64,000 nt of DNA from Hetaerina americana (Eukaryota; Arthropoda; Insecta; Odonata; Calopterygidae), in NCBI GenBank assembly GCA_022747635.1, contig JAKTNV010000001.1, positions 37,973,351 to 38,037,350 of the forward strand, read 5' to 3'. Below the pieces are notes generated by a model. The model saw only the letters and a program-made list of their open reading frames with translations, was not told the DNA's origin and did no database searches. A program made the position numbers and the translations under genes. Below, in pieces: positions 47,202-62,035 of the stretch; position 1 is the first letter of the stretch; each line of letters begins with the position of its first letter.

Positions 47202-48029
47202 TTAGAAATCGTGTTCCCCGGAGGTTGTCGAATGGGCGCGTGGGCGAGATGGGAACACTCCCCCTCCCCGTGGGGGCACCGCCCACTTGATTAAAGGGCG
47301 GGTGATCGCGTGAGGGGATCCGGTGCCGGGGACGAAGAGCTTCGCATCCGAATGGAATCTGCATCTCCGTCCGTTCCATCCCGCCCGTCTCGTAGACGTC
47401 CTCTCGCGTCCACTGCAGAGGGGCGCTGACCCCCCTTTTTTCCCCTCCCCAAAGTTTCCCGTCGCCCGGGACGGTTCTGTCATCAAGATGAGCCGGGAGT
47501 GGTTCCACAAGAAGACTAACTCGATATTGAGACCCTTTCCACCACTCAGCCATCTCTCTCTCGAGTATCCGTTTCGATCGCGAGGACACGCCCCACCTCT
47601 TGAAATTTCCGCGAGCGAAGTCAACATATAGATGTGAGCATCGATGCGATAGCAATCAAGCCACGGACGGGTCATACTTATAAATGACCAGCAACAAACA
47701 AGTCTCTTGAAACGACCAATCTGATCCATCCGTTGGCAAAATCGTTCGCAAACGCATCGTGACAGCAAAACTGACGGAGTTAACCACGGCGATTTGTTAA
47801 CGACCACCATCCTCTCCGTGCCAGCCGTTTTGAAGAGGTTAAAGATTTTGCAATTTACTGAGCAGCAGCGACAGAACACGATGAACTGTAGGAATGTAGA
47901 ACGACTTATTTTTGCCAAACCCACGAGCCGCAAAACCGACGGAAAAGAATCGCGGAAATAATGCAGCCAGAGTTTTAGCTCAGTTACTAGCTGATGGCAA
48001 ATGATGGACATTATGAGTGATGAAATCAT
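47202..48029 (-). other. Longest open frame of the window, function unrecognised
   Basis: 275 codons without a stop on the minus strand. The N-terminal half includes a Cys-rich stretch (FCRCCSVNC), the C-terminal half lies in CpG-rich DNA and is Arg/Gly/Ser/Pro-rich, as expected for a chance frame. No signal peptide, domain or splice structure could be argued, and the overlapping frame 46993-47655 is of similar quality. I consider it non-coding. Confidence 0.15.
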
Positions 48030-50900
48030 TAGTTTTTTCCTGGATTCATACTGGTAAAAGAGGTGAATTCACTGTATATTTGTCACTGTCTCACAATAAG
48101 GCCGTATTTAAGATTGTACAATGGTTAGCGCAATAATAACAACGGCTAAAATTTGAGTTAAAGGCGTTGCTAGCGGAATGTGAACTGTAAAACCACCTCA
48201 ATTGATATGCATCACTAAGTTAACCGTAATTTAAGAATACTTACCAACAACGGAAGGATAACGCATGAGATGCGTTATATGCGCGAAGTACGTACCCAAA
48301 ACGACTTTTTACAAATAGAAAAACTTCAGAACAGATCACGGCGTCAGAATTAACTAAAAACAGTAAAGCTACTGCAGGTAACCAATAGCGACGTCATTTT
48401 TTGGATCCATCGCAGACGGATGATATCTAGAAGATACTTCCCATCATATCAAGGGTAAATGTTATGTAACTAGGTTAAAACAAATTTTACTGCTGTTTGC
48501 TGTATCTGCAGATAAAATTTCAACTGTGAAGAACCTTGTAAATTTCATAAGTGGGACTTATATGGTATTTTAGGGAACATACTGAGGTGAACATTTTCAT
48601 ATTCAGATTAACACTTCGTGTATCGTGCGACCTGATCTTGAGATTGATACCATCATTAGATGACCTTTACCATTCATTTTTTCTGCATGGCGCCCCTCGG
48701 TGTGCATAGAACTGGGGTCTGGACCGGAAGGTCTGGGGTTAAAATCTTAACGCGTCACCAAATAAGTGAAATTCAGTTTTTATGGATAACAGAGTGCGCT
48801 GGATATTGGTGGCAGAGATGTGTTAAGAAGCTCCCCCTAACACTTTGGAAGAGCGAATTAATGTTCGCGGGCTTTGAAATCCTCTCACTTGGTCATCAAA
48901 GCAGCGAATAGATTTATGGTCATTGCCCGTTGATCTTTATTCTTTTATTTATTACACAGTATTTATAATTATTTTTGCAAACGGAGTGACGATATCTGGC
49001 GCGTCAGATGAATAAATTCTATCCTGTAAACAAACAGATAACTAACTCTCATGCATGCACGTATCACTTCAAGTTAAGATTATCCGGTATTTATGAAAAA
49101 CACACCATAATTCAGTGTCAAGATGCCATTGCGTTGGCAAATTATTAATAATGCATTCATTGAAATAAATGATGCATTCAATACAAGAAGCTATTTTCAG
49201 TCCAAGACCAGTCAATTCTATATTCACCATTTTCAGATACTGACGTGCGCAAAGTGGCAGTGAAAGCTCTGAAATTCTACTTAAATGAATACTAGGGAAC
49301 TGCAATACCACTACTAAGGAACATAATAAAGAACTGTCGAAACTGCAAACACCAGCTTGAATTTTTTATAACCTGGCACAACGCTGCATTGTAAAGACAT
49401 TGTTCAAACCACTGCTATATCATTGTCTCAGTGGGAAAAAAATGCACCAGATACTTCATGATGGCAACATCACTGGATATCGTCCATGGATTACTGGACT
49501 ACAACAAAAGTGGATTCAACGCTATAATATTTATAAAAAAATGCCGTTAAATGATTTTTAGCCGCCAATAAACAAAAAAGATTATAATTACAAAATGTTG
49601 CGATTTTAGGCGTTATTTTGTGAATAGTGTGGTAGTCAAAAGGTCTAAATTTAAAGTTGCCGGAGACATGATTCGAAGGCAAGAATTCGATGCCTTATTG
49701 TTCCATCTTGCCTTGGACGTGGAAAATAATGACACTAGTTTTTTTCACGTCCAGTGAATGTTTAATCGTAAATCAGTTATGACAATGCCACACCCTCACA
49801 GAACACAATGAATGGAGTCTATGATCATATCCACCCGTCGTGTAAGATATTATTTATTACTGCTATGTCCACATCAGCACTTCCTTCTTAAAATTCAAAT
49901 CAAGTACTGCAATATAAACACTCGGTGATTCTTCCTTGCGTTAGAAAGCGTGGGCAGCTGCTTAGAGGGTCAAAATCGTAATAGAGGAAATTTTTGAAAA
50001 CAAAACAAACTGGAAATGGTTTGAAACCTTCTAAAGTCTAGTCAGTTCCTTCCATGCGTCAGACTTGTGGGTTATACGGTATTCATAGATTACTCGTACG
50101 GGCGTAGCCCAGATATTTCCGATTCGATCTAGCACTCATTCACGCTAGAAAACTTTGCAAAACATTTAGTTCCATATTTAATACACGAAAGTGGCCTTTA
50201 AAGCGTGACAACTCAATCATCATCCACGCACACACTATTTGGAGCCTCTAGCGTCAGTTAGTCATAAAAATTCAAGATCCCTCGCATTCTCTTTCGAGCA
50301 AAAATATGTGGGCGTTATATGTGAGCAACGCAGCGAAGCACTAATTAAAAATCAGAAGCCTTTGCGTTTATGCTGCGACTGTTCCTTATTCTATCGGGAT
50401 TCATCCGCCTCTTTGTTTCATTTTTCTGACAAGTGGCACAACTATCAGATAGAAACCTGGCGAAGGAAACCCGTAAGAGTATAAAAACATCTTCGAAATT
50501 TTTTCACGAAATCGTGGCGCGTCGCTCAGCTCATCAACTTCACCTGGAGTCATGTATTTGAAAAATCCTCGGGCCCCCTCTAAATTTCCACGACATTTCG
50601 GTAACAGTTTAGTAACACAGTTCGCCACCATAACCTTCAATAAAAAAACGCAATCCTCTGTAATCTATACGTTTAATTTAAATCATAATCCGTAAATGCC
50701 TACAATTTTAAGGATATAACGCATTATTTTTTTTCGGCGACTTCGCCCCCGGCATCGAAATCCCTCGGACCACCCCAGTTTACGGCCCACTACGTCAAAA
50801 GGAGTTGCCCTAAACGAATTTCGTAATTTCGATCCTAAAAGATTGTTCTCGACGCGGATGGCAACACAACCGTCTGGGATGGGGCTCGAGCATCGTTTAG
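48030..50900. other. Unassigned DNA
   Basis: AT-rich, no recognisable exon, RNA gene or repeat. Confidence 0.5.
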
Positions 50901-50922
50901 AGGCGAATAAAAAGACTGGGAT

Positions 50923-51600
50923 GTGGAAAGAATGAGAGAGAGAGCTAAGGGAAAAATGAAAGGAAAAGGTCGAAGACGCACCCGACTGGGGGAGAGGAGA
51001 GAGGAGCGGAAGAAGAGGTGGGGGCCCCTGTCGAGCGGATCACGCAAACGGGTCCACCAAACGGGCCGCGGACGAGGCCGGAGAGGGGGAGCCGGAGGCG
51101 GCGGTTCGACGGACGTGGGAGACCGCGAGTATTTGAACAGTTGGGCACGAAAGGTCTCCCTCCATCCTCTCTCTCCCTCGCCACCCCATCAACAATGCTC
51201 CCCACAAGGCTTCCCATCCCCCCCCAAACCACCCCACCCTGGTGTTATCCCTCCTCCCGTTTCGTCCCCTTTGGACTTCCCTCACTCCCTCCCGGACACC
51301 TGTAATTATTATTAGGGGATAGGAAAGAGGGTGTGGGGCCGGGGGTTTGGCCATTAAAAAGGGGGTGGGCCTTCTACCGTCCGGAGGGCCAGGAGGTGGG
51401 GGAGGGCGGGTCGTTGGCGGCGGAGGGAGGGACGGGAGAAATTGAAGAGGGAACGGGAAAGAATGGGAAGAGGAAGAATTGAAGTGAGTGGCCAGCGTGG
51501 AATGATGGGAGAGGGGACGGAAGATGGCCGGAAGCAGAGAAATGTGGACGGCGGTGGCCGGAGGGAGGACGTGGGACGAACTATAGGGAGTAAAAATTAT
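50923..51600 (+). repeat. GC-rich, strand-asymmetric purine/pyrimidine block
   Basis: The plus strand is purine-rich at 50923-51040 (AGAGAGAGCTAAGGGAAAA and similar), C-rich at 51150-51300, and G-rich again at 51310-51600. Open frames on both strands are compositional artefacts. Confidence 0.5.
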
Positions 51601-53150
51601 AAATAAAAAGTTAAAGAATAGAAAACGATGGAATGGGGGGGAGGAGAGGTGGAGGACGACGGAGCAAGAGACCGAAATATATAATCAAGGTAGGGATTCT
51701 GGCAAAACTAACGAAATCCACGCAGGAATTTGTTCTCGAGAGTCCATCGAATTTGGATATTAATATTCTTTTTTTGGTTTTCTGCGTGCCCAGTGGGAAA
51801 ATAAATATTATTAAGCAATTTGAAAGAATCGAGGGTTGCTATCGGTGTTTACAATCTTGTCCCGGAATGTAAATAGAGAAACGTCGAATATAAATAAGAA
51901 AACCGCACCGGTGCTACGGTAAATATTCTGATTTATACGGGACTGATGCCCCATTATTGGCCTCATTTTCTCCGGCAAACCTTCGGGGGCATAACCTATA
52001 ATGCCCCTTGGTTGACGAATCTACGAATCGTCCGTTGCATTCGGTTGGAACGTCAGCTCGGTGTCATACTGAAATTCAGCATGTCAAGTTTTCACGACAT
52101 TAGTCCTTCATGTGGTAAACATCTTCGCACCACAAGAACATAAAATTTGCCGAAGAATTTGAAACTCCGTTTGGAATGTCCTGCAATGGAATTTTGATCC
52201 ATAGGAACCGATTGCTCAAGCAGACGCCGTAACTTCGATTTTATTCTCTAACGGAATTCATTATTTTTCTTAGCACACCTTAAATGAGGACCGGCAAAGG
52301 TACGATCATAAAGTGGCTCACGAAAAACTTATGTACAAAGCTTTTCTACAAAGTGATTTTTTTAACCAAGCTATTGTCCTGAATTAGAGGGGTCGATAGT
52401 TCATTTCTGGTCGGATAGTGCCGGAGATTGTTTTGAAGTTTAGTAGAGTCAACTTACCACCAATCACTGTCAATAGCTTAACTAATTTACACAATCAGCC
52501 TGCACTGTAAATCCATGGTGTCGTCTAACCCTCGGCCGCTCAGGTTGAAAATCCTTGACTGACGGATCCTTATCGCTGGACGCAGATCATCAATCCCTGC
52601 TCTAAAATTTACAATAACTTCCCTAAGACCCGTTTAATAAAATATCGTAATCCGAGATGAAATATAGTGCTTCAATTAATTCAGAGTGGCAGATTCTCGA
52701 CAAGAAAGATGAATACCTTCTGATTAAAATAAATTCCTGACTACTTTATTTACGCAAAAGAAATGCATCAAACACCAAAAATGATTTCAACAGATAAATA
52801 TTATTTGATGTAATTACAGTCATCATTTTATCATATTCGATAATGACGGTCATTTGCTAACGTCATGGTCGGCGTGTCTAATAAATTGTGGCGTGGAATA
52901 TTGCAAATTTACATTTCATTTTAATATGAAACGTTTCAACAAAGAAAGCCTGAATTGTGTTTTTACATGCCAAATAAAACTGATGACAGACACCGTTTTT
53001 CATTAAATGAATGTATCCTCATGTAATCACTTACCATGCGCCTATTTTAGGTTAGCATTGCATATTTTTGACCATGGTACTGTTTTTAAAGCTTTCTTTT
53101 TGGGCTTTCTCAAGCTGAACGTCGTAAAATCAAAGAGCCACGTTGTACAG
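51601..53150. other. Unassigned DNA
   Basis: No gene or repeat recognised on either strand. Confidence 0.5.
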
Positions 53151-53164
53151 TCGTTAACCAGAGG

Positions 53165-53290
53165 TAGCTCGGCATTCTAGTCGAGGGTAGAGCTCACCTC
53201 GTACTGAGCCCGAGGACGAAAAAATCAATGCATCGAACAGTTCCACTTCCTCTACCAACTATGGTGGTCTCCAAGATAATTCTTGTACCG
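53165..53290 (-). mobile_element. SINE family 3, possible tail fragment
   Basis: The plus strand GAGGGTAGAGCTCACC and TCGTACTGAGCCC correspond to GATGGTAGAGTTCACC and CTATACTAAGATC in the copy at 43175-43390. TTCTTGTACC near the end matches TTCTGGTACC. The head is missing. Confidence 0.4.
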
Positions 53291-55384
53291 AGATAATATC
53301 ATACTACGTTTTAACTGAGGAAAGTTTTCATTCGTAAATTATCCACCTTCCTTGTAATGAAGCCTGAATCTGACCATACTAGAGTTTTGCTTGATGGGTG
53401 AGATGGCAATGATATAATCACTTCAATACACGCTAGTTTATTACTTTCCTCTCCCTTCATTTGAAACAGGATGATCTGCCATCCACCTTTCATCTTTTAT
53501 CCAATCATTTGCGAGGAAAGCCGTTAGGTATTCTCGCGTGATGTTACACTCCCACAGCACAATATTCCCAAAATAGTCTCGATAAATTCATCTATTGTAA
53601 TTGCATATTACTTCGTGCTTCCCCGTTGTAGGCTCTTTAATATGTTTTATGCATCCACCTTTATATACATAATCAATGCTAAAATCATTTAATTTTTGGC
53701 TTCCTTCGCGAAAAACATTCCATTCATCCTATTGTGGTGCCTTCAACAGGTTGCCTCGGAATGCTTATTTTCTTTCTGGCACTCGGGCCGGTTCATTTGA
53801 GGAAATGGAATTCGGGATGGTTTTGTGTAAACATGATTGTTTGCAGATTCGGAACTTCACATGACTCCCGAATCACGCAGGCAGTGAGACATCAATTTCG
53901 GGAACGCATCTGGGAGGAATGGCTCCCTCCCCTCCCCCTAGCCAATCCAAGAAAGAAACAGGTTAAGCGGAAAATAAATTCCACCGTCCTGATCGCTCAA
54001 CTCCGGATTCCGACCCCGAAATTCGCCACGAAAACCGTCTATTAATCAATTCCTCGGTCCGACTTTCATTCGCTTCTCTTACCGCGCCACCGGGGACGGA
54101 CGGATCGGGAGGAGGGGGAACGAGCATTTCACCCAATCCTTCCCGCTCTTGATCGGTGACTGAGTTCGGCGATTTGTAGTAAGCGCGGTGCGCAAATCAC
54201 CGCGAGCGGCGTAATAAAATGAAATGAAAAAATTGAGACGACCCGCTCATACATCACGCGAGAATACCAGACGGCTTTACTCGCAAATAATTGAATAAAA
54301 TATAGAAGATGGATACCAAATCATTCAGTTTGAAATGCGGGGAGAGAAAGGTAATAAAATAGCGTGTACCGAAGTGGTTATATATGTACTTGCCGTTTCA
54401 CCCCTTAAGCACATCTCAAGCATGCTCAGATCCAAGTTTCATAACGAGGAAGATGAATAACTTACGAATGAAAAATGAGGTACTAGGTACCCTCTTTTTT
54501 AATTGGCAGTTTATTCACCAAAAGCAATTCTAAAAATCAAAAGCATAAAAAGTCAACGCGGTGATTCAAGTCTTAAGAATGGTTAGTTGGTGAGAGTAAT
54601 AACGTAGAACGCGCTGTTGGAGGGGAATATTTTTGTTGACTAGCTATCGGCATTTTAGACCAGTTTTTACTACAGAGGGCCTTTCTATGCCTATTTACTG
54701 AAAGACTCGGAGGGGAAATGTATGCAATTAATTCAATTTGCAATTCATATGCCTTATAAATCCTATCAAACACTAAATAAGAGATCGAGAGGTTTATTTA
54801 AATATAGGAAGCCTAGGGTGGGAGGATAATTACTCCCTTTAAGCTCCCTCTTGAATTCTCCCATGACGTCGAAGGGGGTTTCCGCTCGGAAGCGGGCCGA
54901 TGGAAGACGTTTATACGTAGTTATGCATGCACTCCACACCTCTTATTTCGCTTGGGTGGACGGGGAAAGGGAGAGGGGCGAACCTACCTTCCCCGCGGGA
55001 AACAATCGAATAAGTACGGATTTCTACGCTCGGATTCCGTCGCGTGCGACTGACTGTCCCCCCCCCCCCCGCGCCTTCGCAAGCGTCTTCGTGTGCGGTG
55101 CCACGGCACGGCGACGGACGCGAGACGCACACGGAAGACGACGGAAGTGTCACGCATGCCGCCGAGTAGTCTCAATTGCGCAACGGCGTTAAGCATTCCA
55201 CACCTCGTCCCTGGTTGATGACAATACTTAAAGAAAGGATGTACCTTTTTTTTAATTTATAACATGGTCTAGCATTTACGGTATTATTTTCGATGGACAA
55301 ATTCACTGCCGCTACGTGCCTAAGCCTCGTCTGACGATATGCGAACAAGGACACTACATTACAATAAACCATTCTTCAATTCCG

Positions 55385-55575
55385 CATAAATTCTACCTAC
55401 TGTCATTCCATCCAGCAAGCCTATTATTTTCCTCCCCCCCACTCTCCAGCCTAACGATTTCCCCTTTATCATAACCTTCAGCATTCCATCTCCAATCAAT
55501 ATACTCTCCAACCACTTTTATGGTCTCCTTTGAATTCCCTACAGCAAGCCTATCTCATTCCCTAACACGCCTCGG
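55385..55575 (-). mobile_element. RTE-like LINE fragment
   Basis: Plus-strand words CTTCAGCATTCCATCTCC and TTATGGTCTCCTTTGAATTC align in order with CTTTAACATCCCACTGCC and TCTGTCTCCTTATGATTTC of the element at 19565-20033, so it is a diverged fragment of the same family in minus orientation. Confidence 0.55.
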
Positions 55576-57341
55576 TACTCCGTTTGTTTTTCTTTCAAAA
55601 ATAATTTCTAAAATAAAAATATTCCGTGAACAGCGGCGTCGTTTAACATTCTTGTCATGAATGCAAATTTTACAAATATTATGACCATCGTATTTTTCTA
55701 GTCTTAAAAAAATCTACAGAAAACTATCATTACGCTTAGTTTTTCTTTGCGTGTGAAAGATCAGTCATCTGAATCTTTATGGAGCATACATGAAAAACAC
55801 CGCACAGGAACCTCTATTTAGAATAAATTAGAAGTGAAGTATAATTTAAACTTCAGATTATCCGTGCGCCGGAATACCGTGATTTATAACCAGGTCTATC
55901 AAAAACGTAGATATTAAATAAACAGGGCAAAAATATCAAAACGCTCCGCTATCATTACTTTCATTTCAGGAGAACAAATTTTCAATCTATTATAGGTACT
56001 TAAAAGTTATTACATAAAACTAGCACTCTGGGACTTCACAAATTAGCCAAGCGAAACCAAGGTACCGACCGTAATTGGCACTCTAAATAATGTGCATTTT
56101 ATTACTTATCAGTGGTTATAATTTATATAAGATTTTGAATAAATTTATGAGCAATACACTGTGCAGAATTCTTAGAAGTAGAATATACAAGCTTGTGACA
56201 TCTATTACTTGCTTCAAATTTCAGCGATCTCCTTCTCCATCAACTTCCCCCTCGGTACCGTACGTAGTTTGTACGCTCTTCGCACTCGCACGGTCAGAGA
56301 ATCATTGACAAAGGCCGATCTGGGAACATTACTCAAAACAGCATTGACTATAATTGCTTGTGCACCACTGATTATACCAGTGCAAACAACAAATCAAAAT
56401 TGATTAAAACTACTTCATTATTTGGCAAATAACCACAAGTATGGAAAAAGACATCCTTGTTTCCTCCACCCCACTAACTCCAGGGTGTGCCACGCCACAC
56501 GATACATGTTAAAACTGTGACCACGGCAGTGAGTTAATTGAACAGTGACTACCTCTTCCTTGGGTACACAAATGAATTGGCCAGAATGAAAAATCCTAAG
56601 ACCCACCGGACAGAAACGGACTCGCAGGTCATTTGGTCAAACCATTTTGACAGATCGCGATGGCTTCAATTTCCCCTAAATCTTTCGAAACTATTTATTC
56701 TTCCGCGAAATTCCTGCGGTACAAAGTAAAAAAATTATCAAGCGAGAAATTTATAGCACCGCACGAAGTATAATGGACGCACTTGTATCCCAGAAACTTT
56801 TACATAATTAAGAATGGAAACCAAAGCACAAGAATGCAAAAATGGAAACAAAATACACCAGATTTTTGCCGCGTGCGTCTTCGCTTACGCTCACAGATAT
56901 AATCCGACAGTTTAAGGGGATGGTTCAAGAACGTAACTTTCAATTTAAGGGCCTCAGCCAGGTATGCCACAATCACGTTCAATCATTGTGAATCATCTCA
57001 GTGGCACAAGAAAATAACATACCTTCAGGTCGACAACAGTCTAAAGTCACCAAAGGTGATCATTACTTAAATATTCTTGAGAATATCCACCGATTTGGCC
57101 CTGTTCCCGTACGTACACACAAATGATCTTGATAAAAAAACTGTACTCCGATAGGGACCCGAGGTTTTCAAAAGGTTTACGATTACCATCTCCTGGCATG
57201 ACCCCGAAATATTCCACGAAACAGGAAACCTAGAGCGAGGTAGAAAATCGTAGGCGAAAAATCACGCCAAGGCACGTAGACTCAGCTCTCAGCTCTGCCT
57301 CCGCCCATTCTATCGAATAAAAAATCCATAGGAACATGAAT

Positions 57342-57680
57342 AGGGAGGGCAGAAAGGAGGAGGAGGAGGAGAAGAGAAAGAAAGAGAGAGAAAGATACGA
57401 ATCGTACGTGGGCGGAAGAAGAAGATGGAGTGTAAAAAAAAAACAAAATGGTGAAAAGGGGAGGGAAGAGTCAAGGCTGGACGGAAGCACGACGCAGTGA
57501 GTTCGAGATTAGAATCGACATGGAATATTGAGCAGTGCGAGGTGGATCCGAAAAGTATTTCCTTCGCCGAATTTCTCGGGAGGGAAGGGGGTTACGGAAA
57601 GAGAAACACAGAGGGAGCGAGAGAGAGAGGGATGGAGGAGAAGAGGGAAGAAATGAACTAGAGGGGAGAGAGGTCAAGAT
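57342..57680 (+). repeat. Polypurine tracts
   Basis: GGAGGAGGAGGAGGAGAAGAG at 57356 onwards (trinucleotide GGA repeats) and a second purine-rich stretch at 57585-57680 with GAGAGAGAGAGGG, flanking CpG-rich sequence to 57890. Confidence 0.6.
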
Positions 57681-58199
57681 ACCCCACGTGCCCTCGTCTA
57701 CCTTCCGCTCGGGTCGGACGAGACGGATGGCTCGAACTCCACGACGGGGAGCGCGGGAGGGGAGGCCACCATCCTCCCACGTCCCTGCGCGCGGGGATCG
57801 CCTGACCCGTCGGTCCGTCTCCGGGAACTGGAGACGCACGCTTCTTTGAAAAACTCGGCGCGGCACCGAAGATCGCCGTAACATATGCACGCATTTCTAT
57901 TCAAAACTCACGTAATAGCGATGCATTTATGCGCATAATAAAGTTGGCATTGGAGCTACTTTCGGCATAAAATATATTAAGTGTCCTGCCTCATTATAGT
58001 TCCTAAAATTTTGATGAGCCGTCTCTTCCATCAGCACCGATCTCTGGCTCGGTCCTTCGATGGAGTGAATATTTCTCAGCCCTCAAGGTTATCTGATATC
58101 AAGAGTTCCTTCCCCTCCTCTAAATCCTTTAGAATTACTTTCCTAAGAAATACTGCAGCCGAGAGAGTTGCCGCTAGCACCTTTAAAACCTATTAATTT

Positions 58200-61100
58200 A
58201 AAAATTTGATTTTCTCACAACTTATCAGACTTATTTTTAAGTCCCGTCTAGAGAAAACAGTGGATACCGAAAATTGAGATGAGCGAAAGGATGTGCCTGT
58301 TTGAAATCAGTCGGTGGATTAACGAGAAAAAGTCGTCCTTACATTTCAATCCACGAAAGCAGTGCACTGCTTTTCTAAGGTCCACTAACCGGAAGAACTC
58401 TACTCAAAGCAGGCGGGGAGCCTGGAGGAGCTGCTTTCGTTAATTTCACTACTATTTGGAGTCACGACACTGTCTCACTTTCCGCAGATCTTTGCCGATA
58501 CCTGGATCTTTATTGCTGATGAAACTCTAATTGAGACTTGCGTTCATCCTACTAAGTCTTTCCTCCCACACCGTGCATTGACAGAGACCTATGCTTGACT
58601 CACAAAATAATAAACGCATAATTAAACCCCCCAAGGATTAACAGCCTCAGCACCCGGACGCTCAAACCAAAGGGATAATTTGGAAAATTGCCAACATGGG
58701 GGACCGGGTAAGAGAGAGGAGGAAAGAGATGAATGGACGTTTCCTTGTGAAGGGAGGGTGGTGGAAAGCGGGAGAAGTAGCAATGCGAACGGGGAGTAGC
58801 GTAGGTCCAGCGCATACGTCCCGCGCCGTCACAAAAACATAATGCGACACCATACGTTGTCTGCGAAATATAGAGGAATGCCAGACCGTGAAAACTAGAT
58901 CAGCAACGGGTAAAAAATCAACTCCTCGATGATGAAACGAAAGGACACGAGGACAACCTGGAAGCCTGCTGAAGCTCTCGACGATAACCAATACATGTTC
59001 ATGAACAGCTATGTTAATTGTTTCAAGGTCTTTCTCCCTCAATTAAGGCAAATAAGCTTTAGAAATAAATAAGATGACTAATCCTCATTCTAACATTATT
59101 CCTCGCTTGAAGCAATCCGTCATAAGGATAATAAAAAGTTGATCTTTCATCTAAAATGAAATGATTCATCTAAATTTGAGAGCACTGAATCTACTTTATT
59201 CTATTATTTTTTCTTTATTGTCGGCAATGCTTGCACTTCAGCACTGAACTTTGCGAAGGAGAGGCGATTTGAATCAAAATGAAATTACTTTTCACTAAGT
59301 CAAGGCCTCGAATACCGTTCGAGGTAAGGCTCGAGGACAATAACAAGTGCATATTTAAATCAACGGAAAGGCGAGGGGTGAGTGAAACAGATCAATGATT
59401 ATAGCCGATAACGAGCCAAACTCGAAAAAAAATAGGCCGATTATAGAAGAAACATCCCGAATCAGCACGGGAGTGAAAGAAAATAGTTCTTGTCTTTAAC
59501 GACTCATTTGACATCAGTGAAAACACAGACCTAAAATAAAATCATGAAACATGAAATCAATTTCGATCAGACTTTTAGCGTCGCGCGGCGACAAACAACC
59601 AGCCGAAGAGGACGAAAACTCCGCTGAATATTCTGGTGAGATTACCCACTCCTTACAAACGAGCAATACCCTCGTATCCTAAAGGAGAAACAAGCGAGTG
59701 AATTACAGCGGCATGGACGCTGAAAACTTCCAGCAGGGTCACGAAGGGACTTGATTGATGAATAAATGTGTGTACTCCTTCGATTGAATATGGCCATCAC
59801 TCTGTCGAGGATTCCTCGCCTCCCGATCCGAAGCGAGCCATTCCGAGATTTTTGAGACTCCCTCGGAAGGGTTCCACGGAAGGGGTGCTGATTCTCTGAT
59901 ACCCTCTCGAGTTCGACCTTGCATCGAGGGGAGATGAACACCCCCGATGCAAGAACCATGATTAAGTTCACAGTCGGATACAAGAACGGATAAACTCCCG
60001 CCGAGTCAATAAGTTTTTATCTCAGTCAATTAAATAAACGGCTACAACTCAGGAAACCCAGCTAGGATAAAATTTGATAGGCTCAGAGAAAAACGTGATT
60101 GAAATAGCAGCTAAGGGATGACGTCGAACTTTACGAGAGCAGGGTCGTTTGTGCTGTTTGCATATTTACACCGATTTTATGGTCATCTGTCTCTCGTGAC
60201 CATGAATTTCACATTAGCCATGCGAGAAATACCCTTCTGCCGTTAACATAACTATTAATTATAAGGGAATCATTGGCTTCAAAATATTTTCCTGAAATGG
60301 GCAGTCATCATCCCATTTCGTTTTTTACCTGACCGGCGAGCAGAATAAACGGCATGAAAATTTTTTCAAATGAATTAATAATTCCATTCTTTTCAAACCA
60401 GTGATTTCCTAAATAAAACTGTATTTCGACTAAGGAGATGATTGATTTTAAATACTAATAAGGTATTGGCTATTGTTTACACTGTGGTTCAAGTAGACAT
60501 CTCATCATTATGGAAGTAAAAGTAATGAGTATGGTTTTTACTAATGACGGTGTTTTTAATTAATTCGGAAAATTGTTCGTTACAATTTACTGTGCTAATG
60601 TACTGACTACCCGCGTTTTGGCGTACAGAGAAAAGTATCGCTGAGAAAGAATTGCAGCCAAGGCGATGGCCATTAATAATTGACGTTCTATATCAAAGCA
60701 GAAATCAACTAAACCATTTTGCAGGGAGCAATTAAGTGATCCGGTCATTTAGCCAATCCTAAACATCAAAACTTCCGCTTTTACCGACTCATCCTTCAGG
60801 AGGTCACAGGATCGGGAAGACGTAGCTATAAACAAAGATTTTAGTTCAGAGAAAATTTTGCAGGGGTTAATGATTGAAAAAAGCTCAATAAAACACCGCC
60901 TTAAAATAAACATCAAAAGTTCGTGTCGTAAATCATTTAAGGACTTGAAATAAACATCAAGATTCACTGCCTGTCAGTTGCGCAGGCGGCTTCTTCGGCG
61001 AAAGACATTGCGATGTAATTTTAGGCATTTTACTACAGACAGTGGATAAATTGTTAGGATAATGACCGTGGGGACTCAGGTTCCACTCCCAAAAATGCCT

Positions 61101-61375
61101 CGGAAATGATCCATCTAAAATCCAAGCGGTGCGATGTTCCGGAAACTAGATTTTGTGAACACCGCGTGTGGCACAGGGAAGAATAATGAATGTGTTAATA
61201 TTACACGCCAAAAGAATTCGTTAGATGTGAGCCCTGACCTTATCTATCAAAATCAATTAGGGCGGTAGGCAACAGACTGTGTTCAAACTTATTCACACAA
61301 GGTGATCTACCTAATTTGGTAGGTTTTGAACAGCGTCTAAAGTCTACTAACTACGTATCACAAGAACCACCTTTT
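58200..61375. other. Unassigned DNA
   Basis: No gene, RNA or repeat recognised. Confidence 0.5.
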
Positions 61376-61379
61376 GTTG

Positions 61380-61560
61380 TTCCTGCATTATTTCCTTCAT
61401 TTCTTCGTAACTTTTGCCTACTCAGCTCACCCAACATTCTCCCTTCCATCACGACCCTCAACACTCCAATATTTTCAATATTTCATCCTTCCACTTTTCT
61501 GCCTTTTTCGAATTTCCCACAGCAACTTCCTCTCTTCGCCACCGCATTTTAGGCTTCAGC
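61380..61560 (-). mobile_element. RTE-like LINE fragment
   Basis: Plus-strand CATTCTCCCTTCCATCACG followed by ACCCTCAACACTCC matches CATTCTCCCCTCTATCACAG and TCTTTAACATCCC of the element at 19565-20033. Minus orientation, about 180 bp, not intact. Confidence 0.55.
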
Positions 61561-61934
61561 GAATTTGTAGACATACTTAGAAAACTATATGGAGGGAAAG
61601 AAAAAAATACATTTGGGGGAACAATTCGTTATGTGAAGTCTATCTTTAATTCCAATTTACTATACAGCGTCATTTTTTATACTTTGTTTCATTCATGCTT
61701 GGAATCATCGGACTGTATAATTTCGCATAATATTCGAGTGATAACAATGCTGTTACTCCGAAAATTTGATCACATATAATGTATAATATTGTGTCACGCA
61801 GGCAAAGATGCAGCCCCTGCACCTAGCCCGTTTGCCGAGAGATAACACACCTTGTCTATGCATTCCCAAATTTCGCAATATTTTATTTTCTGACGCTCAT
61901 ATTGACCGTTGGCAGAACTCATAAGATTTTCTTA

Positions 61935-62035
61935 ATATATATACATATAAATATAAATAAACATGTACATATTTTTGTATACATATATATTATAAATAAT
62001 ATTTTATATATATATATATATGTATATATATAAGT
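61935..62035. repeat. TA-rich microsatellite
   Basis: Imperfect TA and ATATAC runs over about 100 bp. Confidence 0.85.

Noticed and set aside
47202..48029. 275-codon minus-strand open frame as a new gene
   Set aside because: No domain, signal peptide or homology by eye. The open part coincides with CpG-rich, stop-poor DNA and overlaps other frames of equal length.
54851..55192. 113-codon plus-strand frame with several Cys as a possible laminin LE exon
   Set aside because: Wrong strand for the laminin gene and no LE spacing of cysteines; composition-driven.
57471..57890. 139-codon minus-strand frame as an exon
   Set aside because: Arg/Ser/Pro-rich translation of purine-rich and CpG-rich DNA; several other frames are open over the same bases.
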